DNA of 22,383 nt from Aquincola sp. (lineage in GTDB: Bacteria > Pseudomonadota > Gammaproteobacteria > Burkholderiales > Burkholderiaceae_C): contig JAOUIM010000010.1 of assembly GCA_029884035.1 (NCBI GenBank), forward strand, positions 1-22,383. Reading direction: 5' to 3'. Each line of letters opens with the position of its first letter. The stretch's first letter is position 1. The notes below the pieces were generated by a model, which saw only the letters and a list, made by a program, of their open reading frames with translations, was not told the DNA's origin and made no database searches. Shown here in pieces: positions 8,056 to 14,866 of the stretch. Both the position numbers and the translations under genes were made by a program.

Positions 8056-9024
8056 ATGTCAAAGCCCAAACCCGCCCCGTTGCCTGCAGGCACCGTGGTT
8101 GGCGGCTACCAGATCATCAAGAAACTGGCGGCCGGGGGCTTCGGAGTGGTCTACCTTGCCGAGGACGAGGAACGCCGCCTCGTCGCGCTGAAGGAATACC
8201 TGCCCGCCTCGCTTGCCGAGCGCTCCCCTGGCGAACTCACACCGCGTGTCAAGCCCGACAAGCTGCCGCTGTACCGGTTGGGCCTGAAGAGTTTCTTCGA
8301 GGAAGGCCGATCACTCGCGCAGATCAGCCACCCGAGCGTGGTCTCGGTGCTGAACTTCTTCCGCGAGAACGAGACCGTCTACATGGTGATGAACTACCTG
8401 CAGGGTGACACCCTGCAGGACTTCATCGTCACCGCGCGCGACTTGAAGCGCGACAAGGTGTTTCGCGAATCGACGATCCGCAGCCTGTTCGACGAGATCC
8501 TGCGCGGCTTGCGCATCGTCCACCAGCACAAGATGCTGCACCTGGACATCAAGCCGGCCAACATCTTCATCACCAACGACAACAAGGCGGTGCTGCTGGA
8601 CTTCGGCGCGGCTCGAGAAGTGCTGAGCAAGGAAGGCAACTTCATCCGTCCGATGTACACACCGGGCTTCGCGGCACCCGAGATGTACCGCCGCGACGGT
8701 TCGCTCGGCCCGTGGACCGACATCTACGCCATCGGTGCCTGTGTCTACGCCTGCATGCAGGGCTACCCGCCGAACGACGCGCCGGCGCGCATCGAGAAGG
8801 ACCGCCTGGCGCTGTCGCTTTCCCGGCTGCGCAACGTCTACTCGGACAACCTCATCGAGGTCACCGAGTGGTGCATGTCGCTGGACCCGCTGTCGCGGCC
8901 GCAGTCGGTGTTCGCTCTGCAGAAGGAGCTAGCGCGCGAGACCGAGCGCCGCTACACCAAGCTCAGCTTCAGCGAGCGGCTGAAGCTGCAGCTCGAGAAC
9001 CTGAAGACCGGCGCGAAAGCCTGA
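8056..9024 (+). CDS. Hanks-type serine/threonine protein kinase
   Basis: Phosphorylates proteins on Ser/Thr using ATP; the target is unknown. The 322 residues are almost wholly kinase domain, with no transmembrane or extracellular sensor part, so it should be cytoplasmic. Gly-rich loop LAAGGFGVVYLA (24-35), ATP-anchoring Lys46 (VALKEY), likely alpha-C Glu at 82 or 83, catalytic loop HLDIKPANI (162-170; Asp164, Asn169), DFG at 182-184, and APE at 207-209. Leu163 replaces the Arg of the HRD motif, so it is a non-RD kinase, common in bacteria; activation-loop phosphorylation may not be needed (inference). All catalytic residues are present. A PP2C phosphatase follows 108 bases later, its likely antagonist. 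Confidence 0.93.
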   Translation: MSKPKPAPLPAGTVVGGYQIIKKLAAGGFGVVYLAEDEERRLVALKEYLPASLAERSPGELTPRVKPDKLPLYRLGLKSFFEEGRSLAQISHPSVVSVLNFFRENETVYMVMNYLQGDTLQDFIVTARDLKRDKVFRESTIRSLFDEILRGLRIVHQHKMLHLDIKPANIFITNDNKAVLLDFGAAREVLSKEGNFIRPMYTPGFAAPEMYRRDGSLGPWTDIYAIGACVYACMQGYPPNDAPARIEKDRLALSLSRLRNVYSDNLIEVTEWCMSLDPLSRPQSVFALQKELARETERRYTKLSFSERLKLQLENLKTGAKA

Positions 9025-9026
9025 TG

Positions 9027-9127
9027 TTGGCCCCCAAGCTCACTCCGCTCGCTGCCCCCCGAGGGGGCGCAACGCCAAGACCAAGCGCGGCGCAGGTCAA
9101 GCCTGCGCCTTGGCGGCCCGGCGGGCG
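9027..9127. repeat. Palindromic GC-rich repeat, long copy
   Basis: Fills the gap between kinase and phosphatase genes. It has a head GGCCCCCAAG (9029-9038), a core palindrome GCCCCCCGAGGGGGC (9054-9068, 6-bp stem), a second hairpin with 8-bp arms GGCGCAGG/CCTGCGCC (9089-9109), and a tail TTGGCGGCCCGGCG (9110-9123). A shorter copy with the same head-core spacing (23 bases) and the same tail lies inside hemW (11569-11638). The two copies within 2.6 kb mark it as a dispersed element; I believe similar elements are common in Burkholderiales genomes, but this was not searched. Confidence 0.75.
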
Positions 9128-9132
9128 TTGAC

Positions 9133-10050
9133 ATGCGCTTCTCGGTCTACCAGGTCAGCCGCAAGGGTGGCCGCGAGAAGAACGAAGACCGCATGGGCTA
9201 TTGCTACACGCGGGACTCGGGGCTGTTCGCGTTGGCCGACGGCATGGGTGGCCACCCGGAGGGCGAGGTCGCCTCGCAACTGGCACTGCAAACGCTGGCT
9301 GCACTGTTTCAGCGTGATGCCAAGCCGACGCTGGCCGACCCGCTGCGCTTCCTGCATGACTCGATCATTGCCGGCCACCACCAGTTGCTGCGCTACGCGA
9401 CCGAGCGCGCGCTGATGGACACGCCGCGCACCACGGTGGTGGCCTGCGTGATGCAGGGCAATGCCGCGTACTGGGCACACTGCGGCGATTCGCGCCTGTA
9501 TCTGGTGCGCGACGGCAAGCTGATCGCCCGCACGCGCGATCACTCCTATTCGGAGCTGCAGGAAACGCTGTCGCATGTCGTGCCGATGGGCGAGAAGTTC
9601 AATCGCAACGTGCTGTTCACCTGCCTGGGCAGCCCGGGCAAGCCGGTGATCGACACGGCCGGACCGCTGCTGCTGCATGCAGGGGACCGCGTGCTGCTGT
9701 GCTCCGACGGCCTGTGGGGCAGCGTGTCCGACGCGGACGTGACCGAACAGCTGTCGCAGCGGCCGATCTCCGACGCGGTGCCCGAGCTGGTCGAGCGTGC
9801 CTTGCGCCACGCGGGCACGAAGAGCGACAACGTGACCGTGATCGCGGCCGAGTGGGAAGGCACCGAGGACAGCGACAGCACCAGCGGCATCTCGACCCAG
9901 AGCCTGGGCGAGGAGGTGTTCGCCTCGACGATCCAGGCTGGCGTGGTGGTCGGCGATGTACCGGTCGACGAACTCGACGAGGCCGAGATCGAGCGTTCGA
10001 TCAAGGAGATCAACGACGCAATCCGCCGCTCCAACGAGAAGAAGGCCTAG
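9133..10050 (+). CDS. PP2C-family serine/threonine phosphatase
   Basis: Metal-dependent phosphatase that removes phosphate from Ser/Thr, probably reversing the kinase encoded just upstream. Of its 305 residues, about 1-240 form the PP2C domain: NED (17-19), metal Asp36 in ADGMGGH, CGDSRLYLVRDG (117-128), SDGLWG (191-196; Asp192) and SDNVTVI (231-237; Asp232). The metal and phosphate-binding residues appear intact. Residues about 241-305 form an acidic, partly helical tail (many Glu/Asp, then EIERSIKEINDAI) that is not part of the catalytic fold and could bind a partner. The ATG at 9133 has no clear Shine-Dalgarno because the palindromic repeat ends directly before it. Cytoplasmic; no membrane segment. 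Confidence 0.93.
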   Translation: MRFSVYQVSRKGGREKNEDRMGYCYTRDSGLFALADGMGGHPEGEVASQLALQTLAALFQRDAKPTLADPLRFLHDSIIAGHHQLLRYATERALMDTPRTTVVACVMQGNAAYWAHCGDSRLYLVRDGKLIARTRDHSYSELQETLSHVVPMGEKFNRNVLFTCLGSPGKPVIDTAGPLLLHAGDRVLLCSDGLWGSVSDADVTEQLSQRPISDAVPELVERALRHAGTKSDNVTVIAAEWEGTEDSDSTSGISTQSLGEEVFASTIQAGVVVGDVPVDELDEAEIERSIKEINDAIRRSNEKKA

Positions 10051-10059
10051 CCCCCGCGC

Positions 10060-10800
10060 ATGACGACATTCGAACGCAGCGGCGGCCGGGCCGCCCACGC
10101 GCTGCGGGCGCTGACCATCGAGCGCGGCCACACCAAGCATGCCGAGGGGTCGGTGCTGATCTCGTTCGGCGACACGCGGGTGCTGTGCACGGCTTCCGTC
10201 GAGGACAAGGTGCCGCCGCACAAGCGCGGCAGCGGCGAGGGCTGGGTCACGGCCGAATACGGCATGTTGCCTCGCGCCACGCACACGCGCGGCGATCGCG
10301 AGGCGGCGCGGGGCAAGCAGAGCGGTCGCACGCAGGAGATACAGCGCCTGATCGGCCGCTCGCTGCGCGCGGTGTTCGACCTCAAGGCGCTGGGCGAGCG
10401 AACGATCACGCTGGATTGCGACGTGATCCAGGCCGATGGCGGCACACGCACCGCGGCGATCACTGGTGCCTTCGTTGCGGCGCACGACGCGGTATCGACG
10501 CTGCTGGCATCCGGCAAGCTTGCGGCCAGCCCGATCCGCGATCACGTCGCCGCGATCTCCGTGGGCATCGTGCAGGGCGTGCCGCTGCTCGACCTCGAGT
10601 ACACCGAGGATTCGGCCTGTGACACCGACATGAACGTGGTGATGACCGGGGCCGGACATTTCGTCGAGGTCCAGGGCACGGCCGAGGGCGCGGCGTTCAC
10701 GCGAGCGCAGATGGATGCGTTGCTGGCGCTGGCCACACGCGGTATCGCCGATCTGGTGACCGCGCAGAAGTCGGCATTGGCTGCGCCGCTGCTTACGTGA
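10060..10800 (+). CDS. rph: Ribonuclease PH
   Basis: Phosphate-dependent 3' exonuclease that trims tRNA precursors and other RNA 3' ends. The 246 residues are close to the family length. Motifs in order: GDTRVLCTASVED (37-49), GWVTAEYGMLPRAT (61-74), GRTQEIQRLIGRSLR (89-103; the Arg of GRTQ binds phosphate), LDCDVIQADGGTRTA (118-132), EDSACDTDMNVVMT with its catalytic Asp residues, and VEVQGTAEG. No truncation of the C-terminus, unlike the frameshifted rph of E. coli K-12. It starts 9 bases after the phosphatase and its stop overlaps the rdgB start by 4 bases (GTGA). Confidence 0.97.
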   Translation: MTTFERSGGRAAHALRALTIERGHTKHAEGSVLISFGDTRVLCTASVEDKVPPHKRGSGEGWVTAEYGMLPRATHTRGDREAARGKQSGRTQEIQRLIGRSLRAVFDLKALGERTITLDCDVIQADGGTRTAAITGAFVAAHDAVSTLLASGKLAASPIRDHVAAISVGIVQGVPLLDLEYTEDSACDTDMNVVMTGAGHFVEVQGTAEGAAFTRAQMDALLALATRGIADLVTAQKSALAAPLLT

Positions 10801-11432
10801 AGATCGTTTTGGCGTCGAACAACGCCAAGAAGCTCGCCGAACTGCAATCGCTCTTTTGCGACCTGCCGATCCAACTGGTCGCGCAGGGCGCGCTCGGGGT
10901 GATCGAGGCCGAGGAGCCGCACGTCACGTTCGTCGAGAACGCGCTCGCCAAGGCGCGCAACGCAGCCCGCGCCACCGGGTTGCCGGCCATCGCCGACGAT
11001 TCCGGACTGTGTGTCGACGCGCTCGGCGGCGCGCCGGGCGTGCAATCGGCGGTCTATGCGCCGGCGCCGCCGGCTGCCGCCGACCGCGAGGCGCAACGAC
11101 GCGTGCAGGACGCGGCCAACAACGCGTTGCTGCTTCAGCGTGTGCAGGGCCGACCCGATCGCCGCTGCCGCTTCGTCAGCACGCTCGTCGCCCTGCGCCA
11201 TGCCGACGACCCCGAGCCGCTGATCGCCTATGGTCGTTGGGAGGCCACGCTGCTCGACGCGCCGCGGGGCTCGGGTGGTTTCGGCTACGACCCGCTGGTG
11301 TGGATCGAGTCGCTGGGCGCCAGCGTGGCCGAGCTCGATGCAGTGACCAAGAACCGGTCGAGCCACCGTGCGCTCGCTGCGACCCAGATGCGCGCGTTGA
11401 TGCGCCAGGCGTGGAACCTGCTGCCACCGTGA
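10797..11432 (+). CDS. rdgB: dITP/XTP pyrophosphatase RdgB
   Basis: Removes non-canonical purine nucleotides by hydrolysing dITP, ITP and XTP to the monophosphate plus pyrophosphate, which protects DNA from hypoxanthine and xanthine. The 211 residues are slightly above the usual length of about 197. Motifs: SNNAKKLAEL (7-16), VTFVENALAKARNAA (43-57), IADDSGLCVDALGGAPGV (65-82, catalytic Asp region), GGFGYDPL, and KNRSSHRA near the end. GTG start at 10797, overlapping the rph stop. Its own stop again overlaps the next start as GTGA, so rph, rdgB and hemW are chained by the same 4-base overlap. Confidence 0.96.
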   Translation: MKIVLASNNAKKLAELQSLFCDLPIQLVAQGALGVIEAEEPHVTFVENALAKARNAARATGLPAIADDSGLCVDALGGAPGVQSAVYAPAPPAAADREAQRRVQDAANNALLLQRVQGRPDRRCRFVSTLVALRHADDPEPLIAYGRWEATLLDAPRGSGGFGYDPLVWIESLGASVAELDAVTKNRSSHRALAATQMRALMRQAWNLLPP

Positions 11433-12691
11433 GCACGTCGGCCATCCGGGTCCATCGGCGCGGCGAGGCCGGCATCGCGCTGGCGACCTTGCCACCGCTG
11501 TCGCTGTACGTTCACCTGCCTTGGTGCCTGAAAAAGTGCCCGTACTGCGACTTCAACAGCCACGAACTGGCCCCCCAGACGCCTGCGGCGCCGGCCCCCC
11601 GAGGGGGCGTGTCCGGCTTGGGGCGGCCCGGCGCCGGACTGCGTCCCGTCGTGATCCCCGAGGCCCGCTACCTCGATGCGCTGATCGCCGATCTCGAAGC
11701 CTCGTTGCCGCAGGTCTGGGGCCGCCGCGTGATCAGCGTGTTCATCGGCGGCGGCACACCCAGCCTGTTTTCGTCCGAGTCGATCGCGCGGCTGGTTGCC
11801 GACGTGCGTGCAAGGCTGCCGCTTGCGCCCGGCTGCGAGATCACGCTCGAGGCGAATCCCGGCACCTTCGAGCGCGAACGCTTCCGCGCGTTCCGCGCTG
11901 CGGGCATCACGCGCCTGTCGGTCGGTGTGCAGAGCTTCGACAACCGCGCGCTCGGCGCGATCGGCCGCGTGCATGATGCGGCGCAGGCCCGGGCCGCCGT
12001 GGCCGAGGCGCGCGAGGCCTTCGACACCTTCAACATCGACCTGATGTACGCGCTGCCGGGCCAGACGTTGGCGATGCTCGACGCCGATCTCGACGCTGCC
12101 CTGGCGTACGCACCGCCGCATCTGTCGATCTACCATCTGACGATCGAGCCGAACACGACTTTCGCGCTCGCGCCGCCCGAGCGGCCTGATGACGACGCCG
12201 CGAGCCAGATGCTCGATCGCATCGTCGCGCGCACCACGAGCGCGGGTCTGCAGCGCTACGAGGTCTCGGCTTTCGCACAGCCGGGCCACCGTTGCGTGCA
12301 CAACCTCAACTACTGGCAGTTCGGCGACTATCTCGGCATCGGCGCGGGCGCCCACGGCAAGCTCAGTTTTCCGGACCGCATCACACGCCAGGTGCGCTGG
12401 CGCGAGCCTGTGATGTACATGGATCGCGCGCTGGCCGGGCAGCCGATCTCCAACGAACACATCGTCACGCGCGACGAGTTGCCCTTCGAATACATGCTCA
12501 ACGCGCTGCGGCTGGCCGAAGGATTCGACCTTGCTCGCTTTACCGACCGCACCGGCCTGACCGTCGCCGATGTCGATGCCCGTCTGGCCGACGCCGAGCG
12601 TCGCGGCCTCGTCACGCGCGACGCCGCGCGCGTGTGGCCGACACCGCGCGGCTTCGATTTCCTGAGCGACCTGCAGGCGCTGTTCCTCTGA
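11429..12691 (+). CDS. hemW: HemW-type radical SAM haem chaperone
   Basis: Coproporphyrinogen-oxidase-like radical SAM protein; HemW is known as a haem-binding chaperone rather than a true CPDH. From GTG 11429 it has 420 residues. The [4Fe-4S] motif is CLKKCPYC (Cys33, Cys37, Cys40), then GGGTPSLF, the GVQSFDNRAL stretch, and a C-terminal HemW domain. Start chosen because it gives the family N-terminus (LSLYVHLPWC) and the GTGA overlap with rdgB; the frame is open much further upstream but inside rdgB. Odd: residues about 48-74 (AP-rich, Gly/Arg-rich) are encoded by a copy of the palindromic repeat and lie between the cluster motif and RYLDALIADLE, which normally follow closely. The frame is kept. 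The 3' end overlaps the convergent LysR gene by 80 bases. Confidence 0.93.
   Translation: MSTSAIRVHRRGEAGIALATLPPLSLYVHLPWCLKKCPYCDFNSHELAPQTPAAPAPRGGVSGLGRPGAGLRPVVIPEARYLDALIADLEASLPQVWGRRVISVFIGGGTPSLFSSESIARLVADVRARLPLAPGCEITLEANPGTFERERFRAFRAAGITRLSVGVQSFDNRALGAIGRVHDAAQARAAVAEAREAFDTFNIDLMYALPGQTLAMLDADLDAALAYAPPHLSIYHLTIEPNTTFALAPPERPDDDAASQMLDRIVARTTSAGLQRYEVSAFAQPGHRCVHNLNYWQFGDYLGIGAGAHGKLSFPDRITRQVRWREPVMYMDRALAGQPISNEHIVTRDELPFEYMLNALRLAEGFDLARFTDRTGLTVADVDARLADAERRGLVTRDAARVWPTPRGFDFLSDLQALFL
11569..11638. repeat. Palindromic GC-rich repeat, short copy inside hemW
   Basis: Head GGCCCCCCAG (11569-11578), core GCCCCCCGAGGGGGC (11594-11608), tail TTGGGGCGGCCCGGCG (11618-11633). The head-to-core distance is 23 bases as in the copy at 9027-9127; the core-to-tail distance is 32 bases shorter because the second hairpin is missing. 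The element is read through in frame as part of HemW. Confidence 0.75.
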
Positions 12692-13604
12692 CCTTGGTCT
12701 CATCCAGGCCGCGCTGGGACCGCGCCAATTCGTCGAGCAGCCAGTCGCGCAGCGCGAGCAGCGGCGGCCACGCGCGCAGGCCCTCCGGAAACGCCAGCCA
12801 GTAGGCATAGGCTTGCTCTTCCTGGAGTTCGATCGGCGACAGGCGCACGAGCCGGCCCTCGCGAAGCGCGTCGGCCGCCAGGATCTCGCGCGCCAGTGCC
12901 AGCCCCAGGTTCTGCTCGGCCGCCTGCAGCATCAGGCCCGCATCGTTGAAGGCGGCCACCGGATTGACCCGCGTGCGCACGCCCGACAGCGCGAACCAGT
13001 GCTGCCAAAGCGTCGGGCTGCCGAGCAACGGCTCGTCGGCCAGCGCCGCGGCGTCGCGCCCGGACAGGCGGTGTGCGGCCTCGGGTGAGCCCACCACGAT
13101 CAGCGGCGAGTCGGTCAGGCAGACCGACTCGAGGCCGCGCCATTGGCCGCTGCCCTGTCGAAGCGCCGCGTGGAAGCCCTCGCGCTGCAGGTCGATCACG
13201 TTCTGCGACGTGTGCAGTTCGATGCCGATGTCCGGGTGGCGTTCACGCCAGCGGCCCATGCGCGGCAGGAGCCAGCGTTGCGCGAACGAGTTCAGCAGCG
13301 TGATGCGGATGCGCTGCGACTCGTCGCCCGACGCTGCGGCAGCCGCGCGCAGGCCGTCGTCGAGCTGCGCGAGCGCGGGCTCTACGGCGCGCAGCAGCGC
13401 CGCACCGGCGGCATTGAGCACGACGCGGCGGCCGCGCCGATCGAACAGCGCGAAGCCGATCTGCGACTCGAGCAGCTTGATCTGCTGGCTCACGGCGCTG
13501 TGCGTCAGGTGCAACTCCTCGGCCGCGGCGCGCAGGTTGGCCAGGCGGGCGACGACGCGGAACGCGGGCAGGGTGTGCAGCGGCAGGCGCAGCGGGCTTG
13601 GCAT
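12612..13604 (-). CDS. LysR-type transcriptional regulator (GcvA-like)
   Basis: DNA-binding regulator with a small-molecule-sensing domain; effector unknown. The 330 residues open with the LysR winged helix (about 10-70), recognisable from LRAAAEELHLTHSAVSQQIKLLE and the following FDRRGRRVVLNAAG. The substrate-binding part (about 95-300) includes RITLLNSFAQRWLLPRM, FHAALRQGSGQW and LMLQAAEQNLGLALAREIL, which resembles the GcvA/AmpR branch. Start ATG 13604 has a perfect inverted repeat directly upstream. The last 30 or so residues (from GLDETK on) are basic, low in order and encoded antisense to the end of hemW, so they may be read-through sequence rather than conserved protein. It is divergent from a DUF1127 gene, its likeliest target. 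Confidence 0.93.
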   Translation of the reverse strand: MPSPLRLPLHTLPAFRVVARLANLRAAAEELHLTHSAVSQQIKLLESQIGFALFDRRGRRVVLNAAGAALLRAVEPALAQLDDGLRAAAAASGDESQRIRITLLNSFAQRWLLPRMGRWRERHPDIGIELHTSQNVIDLQREGFHAALRQGSGQWRGLESVCLTDSPLIVVGSPEAAHRLSGRDAAALADEPLLGSPTLWQHWFALSGVRTRVNPVAAFNDAGLMLQAAEQNLGLALAREILAADALREGRLVRLSPIELQEEQAYAYWLAFPEGLRAWPPLLALRDWLLDELARSQRGLDETKVRGTAPAGRSGNRSRAVSATRARRRA

Positions 13605-13627
13605 GCTGGTAAGTTTGCCTTACCAGC
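13605..13627. promoter_or_regulatory. Perfect 9-bp inverted repeat with a T-N11-A LysR-box pattern
   Basis: Arms GCTGGTAAG and CTTACCAGC around a 5-base centre TTTGC. T13610 and A13622 are separated by 11 bases, matching the T-N11-A dyad recognised by LysR-type proteins. It touches the LysR start codon (ATG 13602-13604 on the minus strand), so binding would block its own translation-initiation region. In the LysR mRNA it would form a hairpin containing a TAAGG Shine-Dalgarno-like stretch 13 bases before the start. Confidence 0.65.
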
Positions 13628-13706
13628 GTGGCGCAAACAAGTCGCTTCCAAAGGGGCGTGTGGGCACCTAATCTGACCAGTACGCCTTCAACACCTGGAG
13701 CCCCTC

Positions 13707-13973
13707 ATGAACACCCGGATCTTCCCACTGCACCGCCCGCTCTACGACGTGCTGGCCGAGGCGACGCGCGACGCGCTGTCGCGGCTGCGCCAGTCCTGGC
13801 TCGCTTACCGCGAACGCCGCCAGGTGGAACTCGCTGAACGCGAGCTGCTCGCGCTGAGTGCGCGCACGCTCGAGGACATCGGTGCGCCGTATGGCCTGAT
13901 CGGCCAGCGCCGGTGGCAAGACGAGCGCCAAGGCGTCGAGCGCGACCGCCTGCTCGACCGGCACGGGTGGTGA
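13707..13973 (+). CDS. DUF1127 domain small protein
   Basis: Small basic cytoplasmic protein of 88 residues with a DUF1127 core (about 22-65): a helix RLRQSWLAYRERRQVELAER followed by ELLALSARTLEDIG, the L-x-x-L-S-x-x-L-x-D-I-G pattern that defines this family. DUF1127 proteins elsewhere are small Arg-rich proteins, in some cases linked to RNA or phosphate stress, so a function here is not assigned. ATG start has GGAG 6 bases upstream. It is divergent from the LysR regulator with a 102-base gap that holds the T-N11-A palindrome near the regulator end; control by that regulator is a sound guess. A weak TAATCT -10-like box lies at 13669-13674. Confidence 0.75.
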   Translation: MNTRIFPLHRPLYDVLAEATRDALSRLRQSWLAYRERRQVELAERELLALSARTLEDIGAPYGLIGQRRWQDERQGVERDRLLDRHGW

Positions 13974-14083
13974 GCCGCGCGACCCTCGGTGCCGGGTGGT
14001 CCCGTGCGGTGTCGCGGCGCGGCGGTGCTGCCGGACGGGCCGCGCAACGCGGGTCAGCTCGTCACGCCGCTGCGAGGGCACGC

Positions 14084-14092
14084 TGCTAGACT
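14084..14092 (+). promoter_or_regulatory. Extended -10 promoter for the cyclase operon
   Basis: TGC-TAGACT, an extended -10 form (TGn plus a 4/6 -10). It ends 9 bases before the GTG start at 14102, so transcription would begin about 2-4 bases before the start codon, giving a nearly leaderless mRNA. GTG 14126 would instead give a leader of about 26 bases. No -35 seen. Confidence 0.4.
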
Positions 14093-14101
14093 GCCCGTGC
14101 C

Positions 14102-14866
14102 GTGCCGACGCCTCCCGCGCCCCCTGTGCCCACGGCCGCACCCGCGCTGCGGCTGGAAACGGCGCTCGCGCTGCTGGCGCAGTCGGGGCAGTCGCCCCCG
14201 GACGGCGCGCCGGGCAGCACGGCGTGGCTGCAGGGCCTGATCGACGGGCTGTGCCAGCTGTCCAGCCGCGACGCGCTCACCGGGCTGGCCAACCGCCGCC
14301 ACTTCGAATCGGTGCTCGCACGTGAACTCGACCGCGTCGCACGCGCGGGCGAGCCTGCATTGCTGCTCCTGGTGGACATCGATCGCTTCAAGGCCGTCAA
14401 CGACAAGCATGGCCACCACGCCGGCGACCTGGTGCTCAAGGCAGTGGCTGCGACCCTGCTCGAATGCGTGCGCCCGATGGACACGGTGGCGCGCATCGGC
14501 GGCGAGGAGTTCGCGGTGGCGCTTCCCAACTGCCCGCCTGCATTCGGCCCCATGGTGGCCGAGCGCATCCGTTCGCGCATCGAGCGCCTGCGGGTCGCGA
14601 TCGGGCTCGCCGATCCGATTTCGGTGACCGCGAGCCTGGGTGGCGCGTTCGCGCCGCAATGGGTCCGCTCGAACCTCACGCTGTGGCTCGAGCGTGCCGA
14701 CAAGCAGCTCTACATCGCCAAGCAGTCCGGACGCAACCGCGCCGAGTTCGAGCCCGCGGTGGTGTCGCAGGTCAGCGCCGAGGAGAAGGGCCTGCTGTTC
14801 GGTACCACGCGCTGGGAGACGGGCGATACGACTTACCCGGAGTTTCCGCCGTCGACCCACACATGA
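14102..14866 (+). CDS. GGDEF-domain diguanylate cyclase
   Basis: Condenses two GTP to cyclic di-GMP. The 254 residues comprise a short N-terminal part (1-52) with no recognisable sensor and no membrane segment, then the GGDEF domain (about 53-215) and a disordered tail. The active-site motif is GGEEF (133-137), an active variant. The metal-binding VDIDRFKAVND (91-101; Asp92) and the RPMD at 124-127, five residues before GGEEF, give an RxxD inhibitory site, so product feedback is likely. GTG 14102 is used; no Shine-Dalgarno is visible. It is probably cytoplasmic. The stop overlaps the next start by 4 bases (ATGA), forming an operon with a MinD-like ATPase and a globin. Confidence 0.9.
   Translation: MPTPPAPPVPTAAPALRLETALALLAQSGQSPPDGAPGSTAWLQGLIDGLCQLSSRDALTGLANRRHFESVLARELDRVARAGEPALLLLVDIDRFKAVNDKHGHHAGDLVLKAVAATLLECVRPMDTVARIGGEEFAVALPNCPPAFGPMVAERIRSRIERLRVAIGLADPISVTASLGGAFAPQWVRSNLTLWLERADKQLYIAKQSGRNRAEFEPAVVSQVSAEEKGLLFGTTRWETGDTTYPEFPPSTHT

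Noticed and set aside
9097..10659. 520-codon minus-strand open frame
   Set aside because: Antisense to the PP2C and rph genes, with no recognisable domain.
10856..11428. Upstream 191-codon extension of the HemW frame
   Set aside because: It runs inside rdgB, is Arg-rich and has no match to HemW; the GTG at 11429 gives the family N-terminus.
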